Below, one piece after another: positions 29,199-40,039 of a stretch of 64,000 nt of DNA. Under the pieces are notes generated by a model, which saw only the letters and a program-made list of their open reading frames with translations, was not told where the DNA came from and made no database searches. The DNA comes from Magnaporthiopsis rhizophila (taxonomy: Eukaryota; Ascomycota; Sordariomycetes; Magnaporthales; Magnaporthaceae): the NCBI GenBank assembly GCA_003049465.1, contig PYSS01000042.1, positions 1 through 64,000 of the forward strand, read 5' to 3'. A program made the position numbers and the translations under genes. The first letter of the stretch is position 1, and each line of letters opens with the position of its first letter.

Positions 29199-31082
29199 AT
29201 GATGTTGCCTTTGCTGCTCCTCTCGTCGAGCCTCATCGGCCAGGCATCGGCTTTGCCCTCGGCCCGAGTCGTGCGTCGCGATCTGTCGCTGCTTAAAGAC
29301 TTTTACGACTATGTCATCGTCGGAGGCGGCACCAGCGGGCTCGTTCTGGCCAATCGGCTGAGCGAGGACCCGGCCAAGACGGTGCTCGTGGTCGAGTACG
29401 GCGACTTTGAGCGTGGTCCCGAGGTGACGGTGCCGTTGCTGACCACGGGCTCCCAGGCGGCGCGGCTCTACAACGTCACCTCGGCACCCCAGCCCGGCCT
29501 CGGCGGCCGCTCGTTCCCGCTGCGCATCGGCATGGCCGTGGGCGGCGGCTCCACCGTCAACGGCATGGCCTGGGACAGGGGGTCGGCGCCCGACTACGAC
29601 GCCTGGGAGGCCCTCGGGAATGCCGGCTGGGGGTGGAACGGCCTACTGCCCTTCTTTCGGAAATCGTCGCGGTTCACGCCGCCTGCCAAAGAGTACGTCG
29701 ACCGGTACGGCTATGAGTGGCAGGCCGAAGCGTACGGCGATGGGGGTGGCGATGGCGTGCATGTCACGTTCCCGCCCTGGCAGTGGCCCGCCGTCGCGGC
29801 GATGGCCGATGCCTGGAAGCACGGCCTCGAGGTGCCGGTGCTCAAGGACGGGACCAATGGCAGCAACGTGGGTCTCGCCTGGCTCCCCCAGAATAGCGAC
29901 GCCAAAACCGGTACCCGCTCCACGTCGACGACCGCGTATTACGACCCAGTGAGCGGTCGACCGAACCTGGAGCTGTTGGTGCGGCACTATGGCGGTCGCG
30001 TCGTGTTTGACAAGAACAATAGGGCCACCGGAGTCGAGGTCGTCAGCCGCCAGGACAAAACAGCGAAGCGCCTGGTCGGCGCAAGAGAGGTTATCCTGGC
30101 GGCCGGGACTATCAACACGCCGCGCATCCTGCAACTGAGTGGCATCGGCCCGGCGGCGCTGCTCGACAGACTTGGCATCGACTTGGTGGTCGACCTGCCT
30201 GGTGTCGGAGCCAACTTCCAGGACCATCCGTCCATGTTCATGATCTATGACTTTCACAACGACCCTCACCCGAGTCCGCAAGAAATGCAGGACAACAAGA
30301 CCTTCATCGACGAGGCATGGAGGGCGTACAACACCAGCAGGACCGGCCCGCTCGCCCATTCCTGGGGCAACCGCATCGTGTTTCAGAACCTCAAGGACCT
30401 GCTGCCCGAAACGCACGAGGCTGTCGCGGCGGGTGTTGAAGAGCAGGACGCGCTCGCACACCTGCCGGAGCTGTACGCGTCCAGCCCGACCCTCCTGTCT
30501 GGCTTCTTGGCCCAGCGTGCCGCGATGACCAGGCGATTCGCGGACCGGCACTATGGCGTGCTCGAGATCACCTTTGGCGGGTCCGAGTCGGTGGTGGTGG
30601 CTCTGCAGAAGCCGCTGTCGAGGGGCACAGTCATCATAAACTCGACGGACCCAGACCCGTCGATGGCGCCCGTCATCGACTTTGGGGGCCTCTCGAACCC
30701 TGTCGATGCCGCAATCCTCGTTGCCGCCGTGGCGCGAGTGCGCCAATTCATGGCCGCACCTTCGGTTGCGGAGGCGCTCAACGCTACAGAGCTGGTTCCG
30801 GGAGGGGCGGTTACGGGCGACACCCAGGTGGAGGCGGCGATCCGGACAAGCCTAGGAACCCCCAGCTTCGACCATCCGGTTGGAACGGCCGCCATGATGG
30901 CTCGGGAGCTGGGTGGCGTGGTTGACCCGAATAGCATGCGCGTGTACGGAGTCAAGGGGCTGCGGGTAGTGGATGCCAGCGTGATGCCGATGGTCCCGGC
31001 GGCTCACACTCAGGCGACAGTCTACGCTGTAGCCGAGAAGGCGGCCCAGCTGATCCGCGGCAAGGCAGCCCGCGTGGCGTGA
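29199..31082 (+). CDS. Secreted GMC-family FAD oxidoreductase (glucose oxidase/aryl-alcohol oxidase/choline dehydrogenase superfamily)
   Basis: Single exon, 627 residues, the usual length for secreted fungal GMC enzymes. Residues 1-18 are a signal peptide. The FAD dinucleotide loop is at 36-66 (YDYVIVGGGTSG, then VVEYG where the acidic residue holds the ribose). GMC signature 1 is around FPLRIGMAVGGGSTVNGMAW, and signature 2 around GAREVILAAGTINTPRILQL. The catalytic pair is His559 (FDHPVGTAAMM) and His603 (PAAHTQATVYAVAE), so the His-His type active site is complete. Several N-x-S/T sites fit a glycoprotein. The enzyme should oxidise an alcohol or sugar and reduce oxygen or a quinone; the substrate cannot be assigned. 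Two adjacent ATGs (29199, 29202) make the start ambiguous by one codon. Its neighbour upstream is an ABM-domain gene. Confidence 0.93.
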   Translation: MMLPLLLLSSSLIGQASALPSARVVRRDLSLLKDFYDYVIVGGGTSGLVLANRLSEDPAKTVLVVEYGDFERGPEVTVPLLTTGSQAARLYNVTSAPQPGLGGRSFPLRIGMAVGGGSTVNGMAWDRGSAPDYDAWEALGNAGWGWNGLLPFFRKSSRFTPPAKEYVDRYGYEWQAEAYGDGGGDGVHVTFPPWQWPAVAAMADAWKHGLEVPVLKDGTNGSNVGLAWLPQNSDAKTGTRSTSTTAYYDPVSGRPNLELLVRHYGGRVVFDKNNRATGVEVVSRQDKTAKRLVGAREVILAAGTINTPRILQLSGIGPAALLDRLGIDLVVDLPGVGANFQDHPSMFMIYDFHNDPHPSPQEMQDNKTFIDEAWRAYNTSRTGPLAHSWGNRIVFQNLKDLLPETHEAVAAGVEEQDALAHLPELYASSPTLLSGFLAQRAAMTRRFADRHYGVLEITFGGSESVVVALQKPLSRGTVIINSTDPDPSMAPVIDFGGLSNPVDAAILVAAVARVRQFMAAPSVAEALNATELVPGGAVTGDTQVEAAIRTSLGTPSFDHPVGTAAMMARELGGVVDPNSMRVYGVKGLRVVDASVMPMVPAAHTQATVYAVAEKAAQLIRGKAARVA

Positions 31083-31163
31083 TGACACGTCTGTCTTGAG
31101 AGGGAAAGAAGCTTCAAGGGGCTAGACTAGCTAGCACAGTGAAAAAAGAATTGCTGTAACAAT

Positions 31164-32217
31164 TTAGTATCGGCAACGGCCCGAGTACGAGGACCTGCCG
31201 CCGCCCCACCACTCTGAATATGTCGAGTAGTCTCTGACGGGACTGATGCCAAGCTGATCGGCCACGTTTACGTAGCCGTCCTGGTTCAGCGGGCCGTCCT
31301 TCTTCAGATCCTTGACCACGCTGTCGTCGGCGTCTTCCTCCCACACGCTGCGGCAGAAGGGACAGGTGACTGGGGAAGAGCCGCCAGCCTGCTGGCGCTT
31401 AGTGGTCGACCACATCTGGAAGCAGTGTTTGTGCATGTTTTGACCGCAGGCGGCGCGGCACCACACGAGCTGCTCGCAGTTCTTGGTGCTCTTGGCGGCA
31501 TCGGCCGCAGACGGCAGCTCGTCGAAGCAGATGGGACAGTCTCCCTCAACAGGCTTGCGGTTGTGGTCGCCCTGCTCGGCGCATGTGTTCCCCTGGGTGC
31601 CGGGCAGGGGAGGGGCTTTGTCAAAGATCTCGCGCAGCTCGCTGGAGAGGAGCGCCAGCTGATATACGAGGCTGAATCTGGCCCGGAGCACGCGCGACAT
31701 GACCTGCACGGGCCGTCAGGGACCAGGGGCCACACAAAGAAACAAGGGCGGGTTGGGGAAGTACACTCACATAGAGCAGATGCTTGCACTGGTTCCCATT
31801 GCGGTAGTGGGGGCAGTCGCATTTCGGCCACCGCGCAATGTGGATGTTGTAGATGTTGCCTGTGGACCCGGCGACCTCGACCTTCTCCTCGGGGCAGTCG
31901 TCGGTGCCACAGCGGGTGCGGCTAAGCACAAAGAAGCGCTGCGACGTGGCCCTCTCGTAGATTGGGTAGAAGGACTGGGGCGCCTGGTTGCGGAACCTCC
32001 TAAGCCTCTTTTCCGCGTTTTCCTCGGCCTCTTTTCGTTTCCCGTCCTCTACCCTGTGCCTCTCGACGGCCTCACGCAAGGCAGCAGGCAGCGGCGGCTT
32101 CTGTGTGCGCTTGCGGACGCCGCCCGCGACCTTGGGGGCTGGCTTGGAGCGGGTGGCGCTCTTGGAGGGGATTCCCTTTCCCTTTGAGGGGAATGACTGG
32201 TTGGCCGGAACACCCAT
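31164..32217 (-). CDS. SWIM zinc finger plus RING-type finger protein (putative E3 ubiquitin ligase)
   Basis: Two exons, 32217-31771 and 31703-31164, give 328 residues. A basic N-terminal region with a helix (LREAVERHRVEDGKRKEAEE) leads to a SWIM finger: C133-x-C135-x8-C144-x-H146 (KCDCPHYRNGNQCKHLLY), preceded by the strand pair FFVLSRTRC and VEVAGSTGNIYNIHI typical of SWIM domains. The intron falls immediately after this finger. A RING-like finger follows at 205-266 with CPICFDEL, CRAACGQNMHKHCFQMW and CPFCRSVW. This SWIM-then-RING order matches ZSWIM2/MEX-like proteins, which are E2-dependent ubiquitin ligases. The C-terminus (GGGRSSYSGRCRY) is short and basic. Location and targets are unknown. 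The start ATG at 32217 is preferred because upstream frame sequence is untranslated-like. Confidence 0.85.
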
Positions 32218-33502
32218 CCTGGGCTGATCTTTGATGTAAGCCAATTGCTCGAGCGTGACGAGATGAAGGGATTTTGGAATTGCGATTTTAGATTTTGGAT
32301 TTGGGATGGAAATCAGGTTGAGCTGCCCGATCTCGATCGCCACTTGCACCTGACTGCGAAGCTTGCCGTTTCGGGAGAACGCGCAGTCGTATGATTGGAT
32401 AAAAGGGCCCTGGCGACCCACAAGCCCACCTGGAATGGGTTCTGGGTTAATGTGAGTGTGACCCACTCTCATCCAAACTCTGGAGAAGCATCCATAGCAG
32501 CGAACCAACACCAGACCAACAGGAACTAACTGCTTGTTACTTCTCGACTCGACAGGAAGCAGCCTTAAATAAAAATAAATATGCACCTCAGCAGTAACAA
32601 GCAAATCGTTCAGCACAGCACCGAAACACACCGCTCCTTCAAGGCCAGGGTCGACAGTCGAGAAGAAAAAGCAAAGACGAGATTGCGAGGGTGGGAAAAG
32701 GCCAAGATGTGAGCCCACATATCCCTCCCTGGCATTGCCACCCAGCCGCGCTGCCGAATCACAGTCCCCCGATCCCCAGAGTGTGCGCCACGGCGTGATG
32801 AATCCCTGCTATATCTTTTTTTGGGCTCGCTCGAGCCTCCATGCAGACCTTGCGAGCGCACTGACGAGCCTGTGTTAATGCCATCAGCCAAAAGACACCC
32901 CTGCTCTCTCTGCCACTGATCGCCAGTCAGCACCAACTGCACATGTCGGCAGCAGCGGCGCCAGCCTGCCCGCCTTTCCATGCTGTTCTCACCTCGGTGA
33001 TACAAATACGCCCGGTATGCTGGCATGGGATGACAGCTGTTAAAGGAAACGTTACACAACATGAACCTCGACCGTCATCAAAACAAGCAGGTGGTCCAAC
33101 CGGCGGCCTCCTCCTGCCAACAGGAAACCGACACCCCCTGTCTCGGGCATTCAGCTCCGCTCCAGGCTAGCCCTCTCGCGGAAGAGGGGCGGCTTGCGAA
33201 CGCGCTAGATAGACGTCTGCGCCAATCACCCGCCCCTTGGCACCACCACCACCACCACCTTTGTGCTGCTGCTGTAACGCGTCGGCTGCCGGCCAACGAG
33301 GGCTTCGGCGGGCGAAACAGCAAGAAGGATATGCATGCTCTCATGGATATGTCTCTCTTATTTATTGGCCGCCCCATCCCTTTCCCCTCGACTCCGGCCT
33401 GCCCGACAGCTTCCCCAAACTCTCACTCCTTCCCACCTCGGCTGTCGAGTCCCACCCATTCATTGTCTCGTTCATCTCCTTCCTCCCTCAGGGTCCTCCA
33501 TC
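32218..33502. other. Divergent promoter region
   Basis: About 1.3 kb between the SWIM/RING gene and the 2EXR gene. A (CAC)n run lies at about 33241-33260. Open frames here are leader-region artefacts without domains. Confidence 0.5.
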
Positions 33503-36073
33503 ATGGATCCGCCATACATGGCTACCGAAGCCGAAGATGTCGGGAACCCCCGGCCTCAGCACCCTGGCCTGGTGGCCCAACAGCCAGGTACTGCTTTGCC
33601 CTTCCCAACCCACCAACAACAGAGCCTCCCTCTGCCCGTGAGCCCCATGGCCGCCACGCCTGTCGCGTGGGATCCCCAACTTCAGTGGCCTGCTCCAGTC
33701 GGCAGCGACCCTGGCGGGGCTCCCTACGAGGTACAAAACCGGCCTCTCAGCGCCATCGATCCTCGATTCCTGCCACAGCCCGGCGTCCAGAGCCCCCAGG
33801 TAGCCCCATCTCATCAACATGCCTCCTCTTTTCAACCTCAGCATGCACCTGCACCACCACAGGAGCTCTTTGGCCCTCGACCGATGTTCGGCGGTCCCCA
33901 ATATGGGACGCATGGCCCGCAAGGGACGTGCGTGGACCCTCAAGAGACCCTCCTCCGGCCTCAGCCTCAAAATACACAGGCCCGTCCGCAACAAGACTTT
34001 GTCGACATCAACTGGGCACAGGCTCAGTTCGATCCTGTCTTTTCCCAGATTCCTCCGTCGCCGTCCCAGCGGCCCGGACCCTTCAGCCCCGACTTCGACC
34101 TCGACAGTTTTGCCCCCATACCTGTGGCCTTCCTGGTCCACTTCCCGTACCCTGGCACCGTCGGCCTAAACGGCCTTCCTGTTGCCTGGTACGGCCCCCA
34201 ATTACCCGAGCCTGGGGGCGGCCCGTCCTGCACCTTAAACATGCATTACTCTATGCTCCAGAATAATCCTCCGAGAGACCCATCCATGGCCGCCGGCCAG
34301 CACCCTGCTGCGCCGGTTTCTCCTGCAGCAGCCGGCCCACCAACGTCGTTCGGGGTTTCGGTTGCTCCCACCGTCACCCAGGGCTTCTCTGCGCCGCCCA
34401 TTTTCACTATGATCAACCCATCTTTTCCCACCACAAGCCAGCCCGCAGCGCCCGTCCCGCCCAATGCCACGGCGGCGGCCCCAGCCTCGTCAGTCGCTGG
34501 TGGTGGACACTTGATTCCCGATACCAGCTTCCTCCTCTTCGGCTCCTTGCCGGACAAGATCCGTGAGGCTATATGGCGGCTCGCCGTCGTGCCGCGCACC
34601 ATCACCGTCGGCGTGGCCGCCTCGCCTGTCACAGGAACGCCCCGCGCCTTCGGTGCCGCCGCCAGAACCACCTGGCGCGCGAGCACGCCGATGCAGGGGG
34701 TGCTCCTCGCCTGCCGCGAGTCGCACCGCGCCGCGGCCGCGCTCTACACCCATATGCCGTTCCCGTCGCCCGACTCCCCGGAGTACGGCGATGGCGGCGG
34801 CCTCGAGCCCGTTGACGTGCCCATCGCCCCGGAGCTGGACACGGTCAAGTTCTCGGCCGACTGGCCCGTCAACAGCGACGACCTCCCCATCGGGGCGGCG
34901 GTGAGCGGCGCTTCGTGGCAGGGACACGACGCGCACAACACGCTCCGGCTGCTGCTGCTGCCGCTGATCGGGTTGACCATCATCGACCAGAGGCGTCACA
35001 TGCGGGCACCCGGGTGGGAGGGCTGGGCGCAGCGGCTGCGGCACATCTCGTTTAGCCCAGCGCTGATCGGCGACTTGGCGCAGGGCAAGAGCGTTGCCCG
35101 CGTGCTCTACGTGAGCGACGTCTGGGACGGGCTGATCCGGTACATGGAGGACAGCCTGAGCTTCCGGACATGCACCATCAGCGTCCCCGCGCCCGGAACG
35201 GCCAACGGCGGCGACGGCGAATACGCATCGGCCTCTAACGCGCTAACCCGGGCAAGGGATGTGTATGACAACATCCGCCGCATCCGCATCGCCCGCCGGC
35301 CGCTCCACTACGCAGGCGCCACCCAAGAATTGGAGCTAGACTTAGACTTGGATTCGGACTCGGATTCCGATATGGACGGCGCAGGACGCCCGCCGTGCGA
35401 CTGCCACAACGCCGAACGGCTGGCGGGCCCGCTGGAACGCAACAAGCGCCCCAGGCGGCTGTCCTCGGAGCGCGACGACGCTATGCGTCTGGACGGCAGC
35501 GCCGAGTGCCTGCTCCTCGACGACCGGCGCCTGCAGCTCCAGTGCTCCGTCCACGTCCCGCGGTTGTCGGCGTGCCCGCGCCACGGCGGCAGAAGAAGCA
35601 ACAGCAGCCCCCTGGTCCCCGGCTACCGCCACCGCCTCGCCATCCTCGAGGTGCTCGACGACGAGCAGACGGCCGCCTTCTGCCCGACCCGGGGCGCCCA
35701 CGAGCACAATGTCGACTTCGAGTGGCGCAGGCGCGCGAGCGCTAGCCAGCTGGGCACTCGCATGCGCCACCACTTCTGCATCGCCTCATGCCACAAGCCG
35801 AGGAGATTTATCAACTTTCCCACGCGCGACGACGAGGAGCCGCCCGCCGCTGGCGCCAGCCGGAGGTCCAGGGCTGCGGCCAAGGGAAAGGGAAAGGCCA
35901 AGACCAGGGCCTCCGAGGCGGCCACCGGGAAGCGGCACCTCGTGTTTGGCGACTCGTTCCGGGGCGACATGCACCTCCTACTGCACACCTGGGTTGCCAA
36001 TTACCGCGATGTTGGGTCCAAGGAGCTCGTGGTTGGCGTGCATGGTGTATGCCGTGAGGACTACGGTCTCTGA
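33503..36073 (+). CDS. 2EXR-domain protein with long Pro/Gln-rich N-terminus (856 aa)
   Basis: The ATG at 33503 (MDPPYMATEAEDVG) is preferred to upstream in-frame codons, which read like leader. Residues 1-330 are low-complexity, rich in Pro, Gln, Ala and Ser. At about 338-400 lies a 2EXR-type module: FLLFGSLPDKIREAIWRLA followed by IT(V)G strands and LLACRESHRAAA, the two signature blocks of this fungal family (F-x-LP-x-E/K-I-R-x-x-IW, then CRESR). The following 450 residues look globular but divergent, with an acidic SDSDSD stretch (about 615-625), CDCHN, and a Lys-rich nuclear-localisation-like segment (KGKGKAKTRAS, about 795). 2EXR proteins are common and expanded in filamentous ascomycetes and have no established function. 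No introns are required. An AATAAA lies at 36079, immediately after the stop. Confidence 0.82.
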   Translation: MDPPYMATEAEDVGNPRPQHPGLVAQQPGTALPFPTHQQQSLPLPVSPMAATPVAWDPQLQWPAPVGSDPGGAPYEVQNRPLSAIDPRFLPQPGVQSPQVAPSHQHASSFQPQHAPAPPQELFGPRPMFGGPQYGTHGPQGTCVDPQETLLRPQPQNTQARPQQDFVDINWAQAQFDPVFSQIPPSPSQRPGPFSPDFDLDSFAPIPVAFLVHFPYPGTVGLNGLPVAWYGPQLPEPGGGPSCTLNMHYSMLQNNPPRDPSMAAGQHPAAPVSPAAAGPPTSFGVSVAPTVTQGFSAPPIFTMINPSFPTTSQPAAPVPPNATAAAPASSVAGGGHLIPDTSFLLFGSLPDKIREAIWRLAVVPRTITVGVAASPVTGTPRAFGAAARTTWRASTPMQGVLLACRESHRAAAALYTHMPFPSPDSPEYGDGGGLEPVDVPIAPELDTVKFSADWPVNSDDLPIGAAVSGASWQGHDAHNTLRLLLLPLIGLTIIDQRRHMRAPGWEGWAQRLRHISFSPALIGDLAQGKSVARVLYVSDVWDGLIRYMEDSLSFRTCTISVPAPGTANGGDGEYASASNALTRARDVYDNIRRIRIARRPLHYAGATQELELDLDLDSDSDSDMDGAGRPPCDCHNAERLAGPLERNKRPRRLSSERDDAMRLDGSAECLLLDDRRLQLQCSVHVPRLSACPRHGGRRSNSSPLVPGYRHRLAILEVLDDEQTAAFCPTRGAHEHNVDFEWRRRASASQLGTRMRHHFCIASCHKPRRFINFPTRDDEEPPAAGASRRSRAAAKGKGKAKTRASEAATGKRHLVFGDSFRGDMHLLLHTWVANYRDVGSKELVVGVHGVCREDYGL

Positions 36074-36705
36074 GAACAAATAAAGGGGCAGTACGAGTGT
36101 TTCTGTATCCTGCTTTCCTGTTATCTCCTGGGTTTCATATACGTCCTCGCCTTTCTTTACCTTGTTCGTTACAGCCTGTTCAGTGGGAATATATGTCTCA
36201 GCCTCGGTCTTGGCAATAATTAAATACAGTAGCTCTTGAAGATTGAGTGCCCCCCGTGCTCATGAAAACATCTCAGAACGCTCCGTCATTTTGTATTAAA
36301 AAAAAAAAAAAACACCCAGACGCCGCGCACCTTCGTCCAGGCTCCATTACTTTCTCTCCTCTTACGCCTGCATTTCCTGCCATCGTGACATCTGAGGGGG
36401 TATCGAGGCAAAGCAAGTCGCGTAGCCAACTTAGAAAAAGACCAACGCATAGGAACATCGACGCAACAAACGAGTCACAGAAAGCAGGAATATGTCCGCC
36501 ATGACCTACCCCTGACAAGTAAGCAAAAGGCAGAAAATCGGCGCCACAAACAACAGCCCCAGTCTTTTATTTACGCCCACGCGGGAGGATAAACACAGAT
36601 TCGCATACCCTCTGAGATGCGCCGTCGCCTGCTGAGTTGGTAGGTAGGTGCTTGCCAAGCATCACAAAGATAGAAAGGGACAAAAAAAAAAACGTTCAGT
36701 CATGA
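36074..36705. other. Convergent intergenic region
   Basis: A-rich runs (36298-36311, 36681-36691) and a (TAGG)-like repeat. It contains the 3' ends of the 2EXR gene and the Zn2Cys6 gene and nothing else recognisable. Confidence 0.5.
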
Positions 36706-39700
36706 TCATAGGAGCTCGAAGCCAGCCTCCAGCAACGCCTTGCCCGTGGGCAGCATCGGCTTCCCCTGCATGGGGAAGGGCCAGAAAAGTGGGTTCGCCA
36801 TGCGGCCCGACGACGTGGCGGGAATGACTTGGTTCAGGTCCGCGCCGGCAACCGGCATGGTGCCCGTCATGCCCGGTCCGTCGGGGGCGGCAGGGACGGC
36901 GTCGTTTGAAGAGCGCTGCTGCTGGCTAGCCGACTCGTCGCCGCCCCACGAGCAGACATAGTCTTGATCCGACACGTCGGGCGCGAAGAAGTTGAGGCTC
37001 GACGTGACGGGGCGAACGCTCTGATCAGCCGCTAGCTCCTCTTCGTGGGTTTGTCGTTGTTGCTGCAGCCGCTCGTCTTGTCGATGCAGCAGCTTTTGTG
37101 ATTGGTGCTGGTGCCCTTGCTGATGCGGCCCGTACTGCTGTTGCTCTCTCCGTTGCTCTTGCAGCTTCTGCTCGTCCTGGCTTGCCAGCTCACCCAGTCT
37201 GCTCGTACGGTCCGTATGGAATTTGATGTCGACTTCGATTTTCCACCTCTTGGCCAGGTGACGCAGAATGTTGAGCGCCTGCTCTGCAAAATGATGGCAT
37301 GGCGCCATCTCGGTGAGATCGGCTATCCCCTGATTGATGGACCGTACTACCTCCGGGTTGGATCTAGCGGCCGAGACGGCAGCTTCTGGCGAGACGGATC
37401 CAGGTGGCTCAGCCAGGTTTATTATAGAGTCCCGGTGTCCAGGGCCGCACTTCCTCGACCCGCCCCCAGATGCCGGCTGCGCTTTCGTCGCCGCGACGGC
37501 AAGATGCATAATGGATGATGTGAGCACAAAGTAAGGAACAAAGGAGGGAGTGCGCCGCAGCGTGTAGAGCTGGGAATACGACCGGAGCAGGCTGGTGATG
37601 GCCTCGGCCGCTTGAAGGCAAACGTCACGGGGGCTGACGCTGGACCCGACGATGCGCAGCTTGATAAGAGGCCTGAACAGGAGCAGTATGGCAAAATGGT
37701 AATACATGCTGCCGACGGACATCCAATGGTCAGCAAAATAATATGCGTGCCCCAGCCCAGTGGCTGCTGGAGGACTAAAGAGGAGAAACATGGAGACTCA
37801 CTGTGCAAAGAGGACGGACGGGGTGAAGTTTGCCCCCAGCCTGAGCACCTCTGGGATGTTAGCGTACCAGTGGAGGTACTTGGTGTATAGGGCGAGGAGC
37901 TCGCGGGCTGCTAGCGGCTTCCCAGGAGAGTGCAGAGCGTAGAGTGATTGATGCACCAGCTCGCTGAGCTCACAGAAGCACTTGTATACAGACCGCACAT
38001 TAGAAGGCTGCTCGCACGACTGCTGCAAGGGTGTGCCTGTGAAGAAGAAACTGTGAGTTTGATACACAGGTAAAAGTCGCCACCGTGCCGAATGCTCTCC
38101 CGCTTGCTAGCTTACCGTCGTCCGTATAGGGAATCCACAGGGAGGCCTCGATATCGTCGATGATGCTGGGCTTTGGAGGTAGCTTTATGTAAGACGAGCT
38201 GTGGGGCAGTGAGCCTGTCGCCAACGACCATGCACTGGGGGTGGCGGTCAAACATGGTATCCTTGTTAGCCCATGCTCGTACACGGCCGCACGCATTGGT
38301 GGGAAAGACGGGCAATGAGCTAGACGACATACTGATCTAGAGCAAAGGCCCCCCAAAAAGTGGCCGATTGGACGGCCATCTCGTCCTCGTCGGCACCATC
38401 GTCCTGTATCTTATGGAGGCCCATCTCGATGGCGAGCTTGATGCTCTGGCCGGCGTAGAACCAGCTCTCCGAGTCGCGGCCGCAGCTCGCCTCTCGGATG
38501 GACATGATGCCCAGGGCCTGGATGGTGGTGAGGGTGTGGTGTGACGGCTCCTCGTGGAGCAGCCGCTGGCACTCCTTGAAGTAGTGGTCACCTGACGAGT
38601 AGGGGTCCTCGGGCTTGGCACGCGTGTTGGGCTGGCTCGAGAAGCGGCAGCCCAGCGCCATGAGCGCGTTGACCAGGATGGACGAGCAGAAGCGCCGGCG
38701 TCCCTGCTGGAAGTCCTTGATGAAGTGCTCCTTGCTGAGCGACGCAAAGGTCGGGTACTCCCAGCAGAAGTACAAGGACAGCAGGTGCTGCACCAACGTG
38801 ATATCGCTCGTCAGGCTCGTCCACGTCTCGACAGGGATCGCGACGTCGGGCACATCGTGAGCCATGACATGCTCGAATGGGCGGTACGGCGGCTTCGGCT
38901 GTTGCGGGTGTTCCTGGTTCTGCGGGTAGTGCGGGGGGTGGTGCGGGGACTGCGGTGGTGGGTGCTGGTATATGTGCCGGTCCGGAGTCGGCTGTGGAGG
39001 CAGATGCGGGCGAGGCAGCCGCTGGGCGTGTGGTTGCCGAAGCTCTGGCAGCCGCGAGATTTCTGGCAGCTGAGGTGGCGGCGGCTGATGGTGGGACATC
39101 TGTGGTGGTGATTGGTATCGCTGCTGCGGTTGCTGCTGTCGCTGGTTGTAATCCGCCGGGCTGGGGCCGCTAACCGTCTCTACCCACGTGTTGACGCGCG
39201 AGGTCGGGGCCCTATTATGAGCCTTCCAACCCCTACTTTCCGTCTGCTGAGACTCACCGGTGACCGACTGTGCGGATGAAGGGTCGCTCCAGGGGCTATT
39301 CTGATCCAGCTCGTGGCGGAGGCCGCTTGTGGGTTGGGACGGGGTCGAGACGGCAGAGGTCTCGATGCGCGGTGCTCTCGGGGCTGCGCTAAAGCCACTC
39401 GAGCTCGCCGGAGTGGTCGGACCAGGGCCGCGGCGAGGCAGGGCCGCCGGCGCGGCGCCGGCCGAGGGGAGGCCGGCGCCCAGCCACTCGGAGATGGTCT
39501 CGACCGACTGGCCCGAGTTCAGACGCTGCAGGACGTCGTCCCGGCGCGAGGGCTCGGCCAAGGCGGCCAGGATGATCTCATTGGTATGCTGCTGGCGACG
39601 GAGCTGCTCGATCTCGGCCCGGAGATCTTCCTTAGACTGGCGCACGGGGACTTCGTAGACGCACTCGACGCCCTTTTGGGATTTGCACCTCGAGCACGGC

Positions 39701-40039
39701 GTGGCACCGTCGCACTGCGAGGGCGGCGCGGAAAGGCGGGCGGTCAGCATGCCGTGTTTCTGCGGAGCTCCATGTGCGGCGTCGGCTACCCACCTTTGCT
39801 CGCTTCTTCCTGCACTCGGTACAGGCGTTGGGGGTCACGATGCCGTGACCGCGCTTCCGCTTGGGCTGGGTAGACGACAAGGCGGTGGCGGCGGGGGGGC
39901 TCGTGACAGGCTGCTTGCCGTGGCTGGCACCAACCGAGGGCGTGGTGGACGTATCGGCCGCCGAGGGCTTGGGGCTCGGGCTGGTGACGGAGATCCTTTC
40001 GGGCCCGCCATCGTCGTCGGTAATGTCCATTGCGTCCAT
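36706..40039 (-). CDS. Zn2Cys6 fungal transcription factor with full middle homology region
   Basis: Five exons, 40039-39794, 39714-38333, 38234-38116, 38036-37802 and 37708-36706, join in frame to 994 residues. The Zn2Cys6 cluster has Cys73, 76, 83, 89, 92 and 100 (C-x2-C-x6-C-x5-C-x2-C-x7-C); the first intron splits it after the third-cysteine loop, a common position. A coiled-coil dimerisation helix follows (SKEDLRAEIEQLRRQQ). Residues 130-340 are Gln/Pro-rich. The fungal-specific TF domain (PF04082) runs from about 345 to 720, including EYPTFASLSKEHFIKDF, SIKLAIEMGLHK, the ALDHAWSLATGS block rebuilt by splicing, and HFAILLLFRPLIKL. The Gln-rich C-terminus may activate transcription. The closest families I recall are annotated as NirA-like regulators; I do not assign a target pathway. 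Expected to be nuclear. Confidence 0.9.

Noticed and set aside
33061..34266. 401-codon frame overlapping the start of the 2EXR gene
   Set aside because: Out-of-phase shadow of the Pro/Gln-rich coding region; the 2EXR frame carries the domain.
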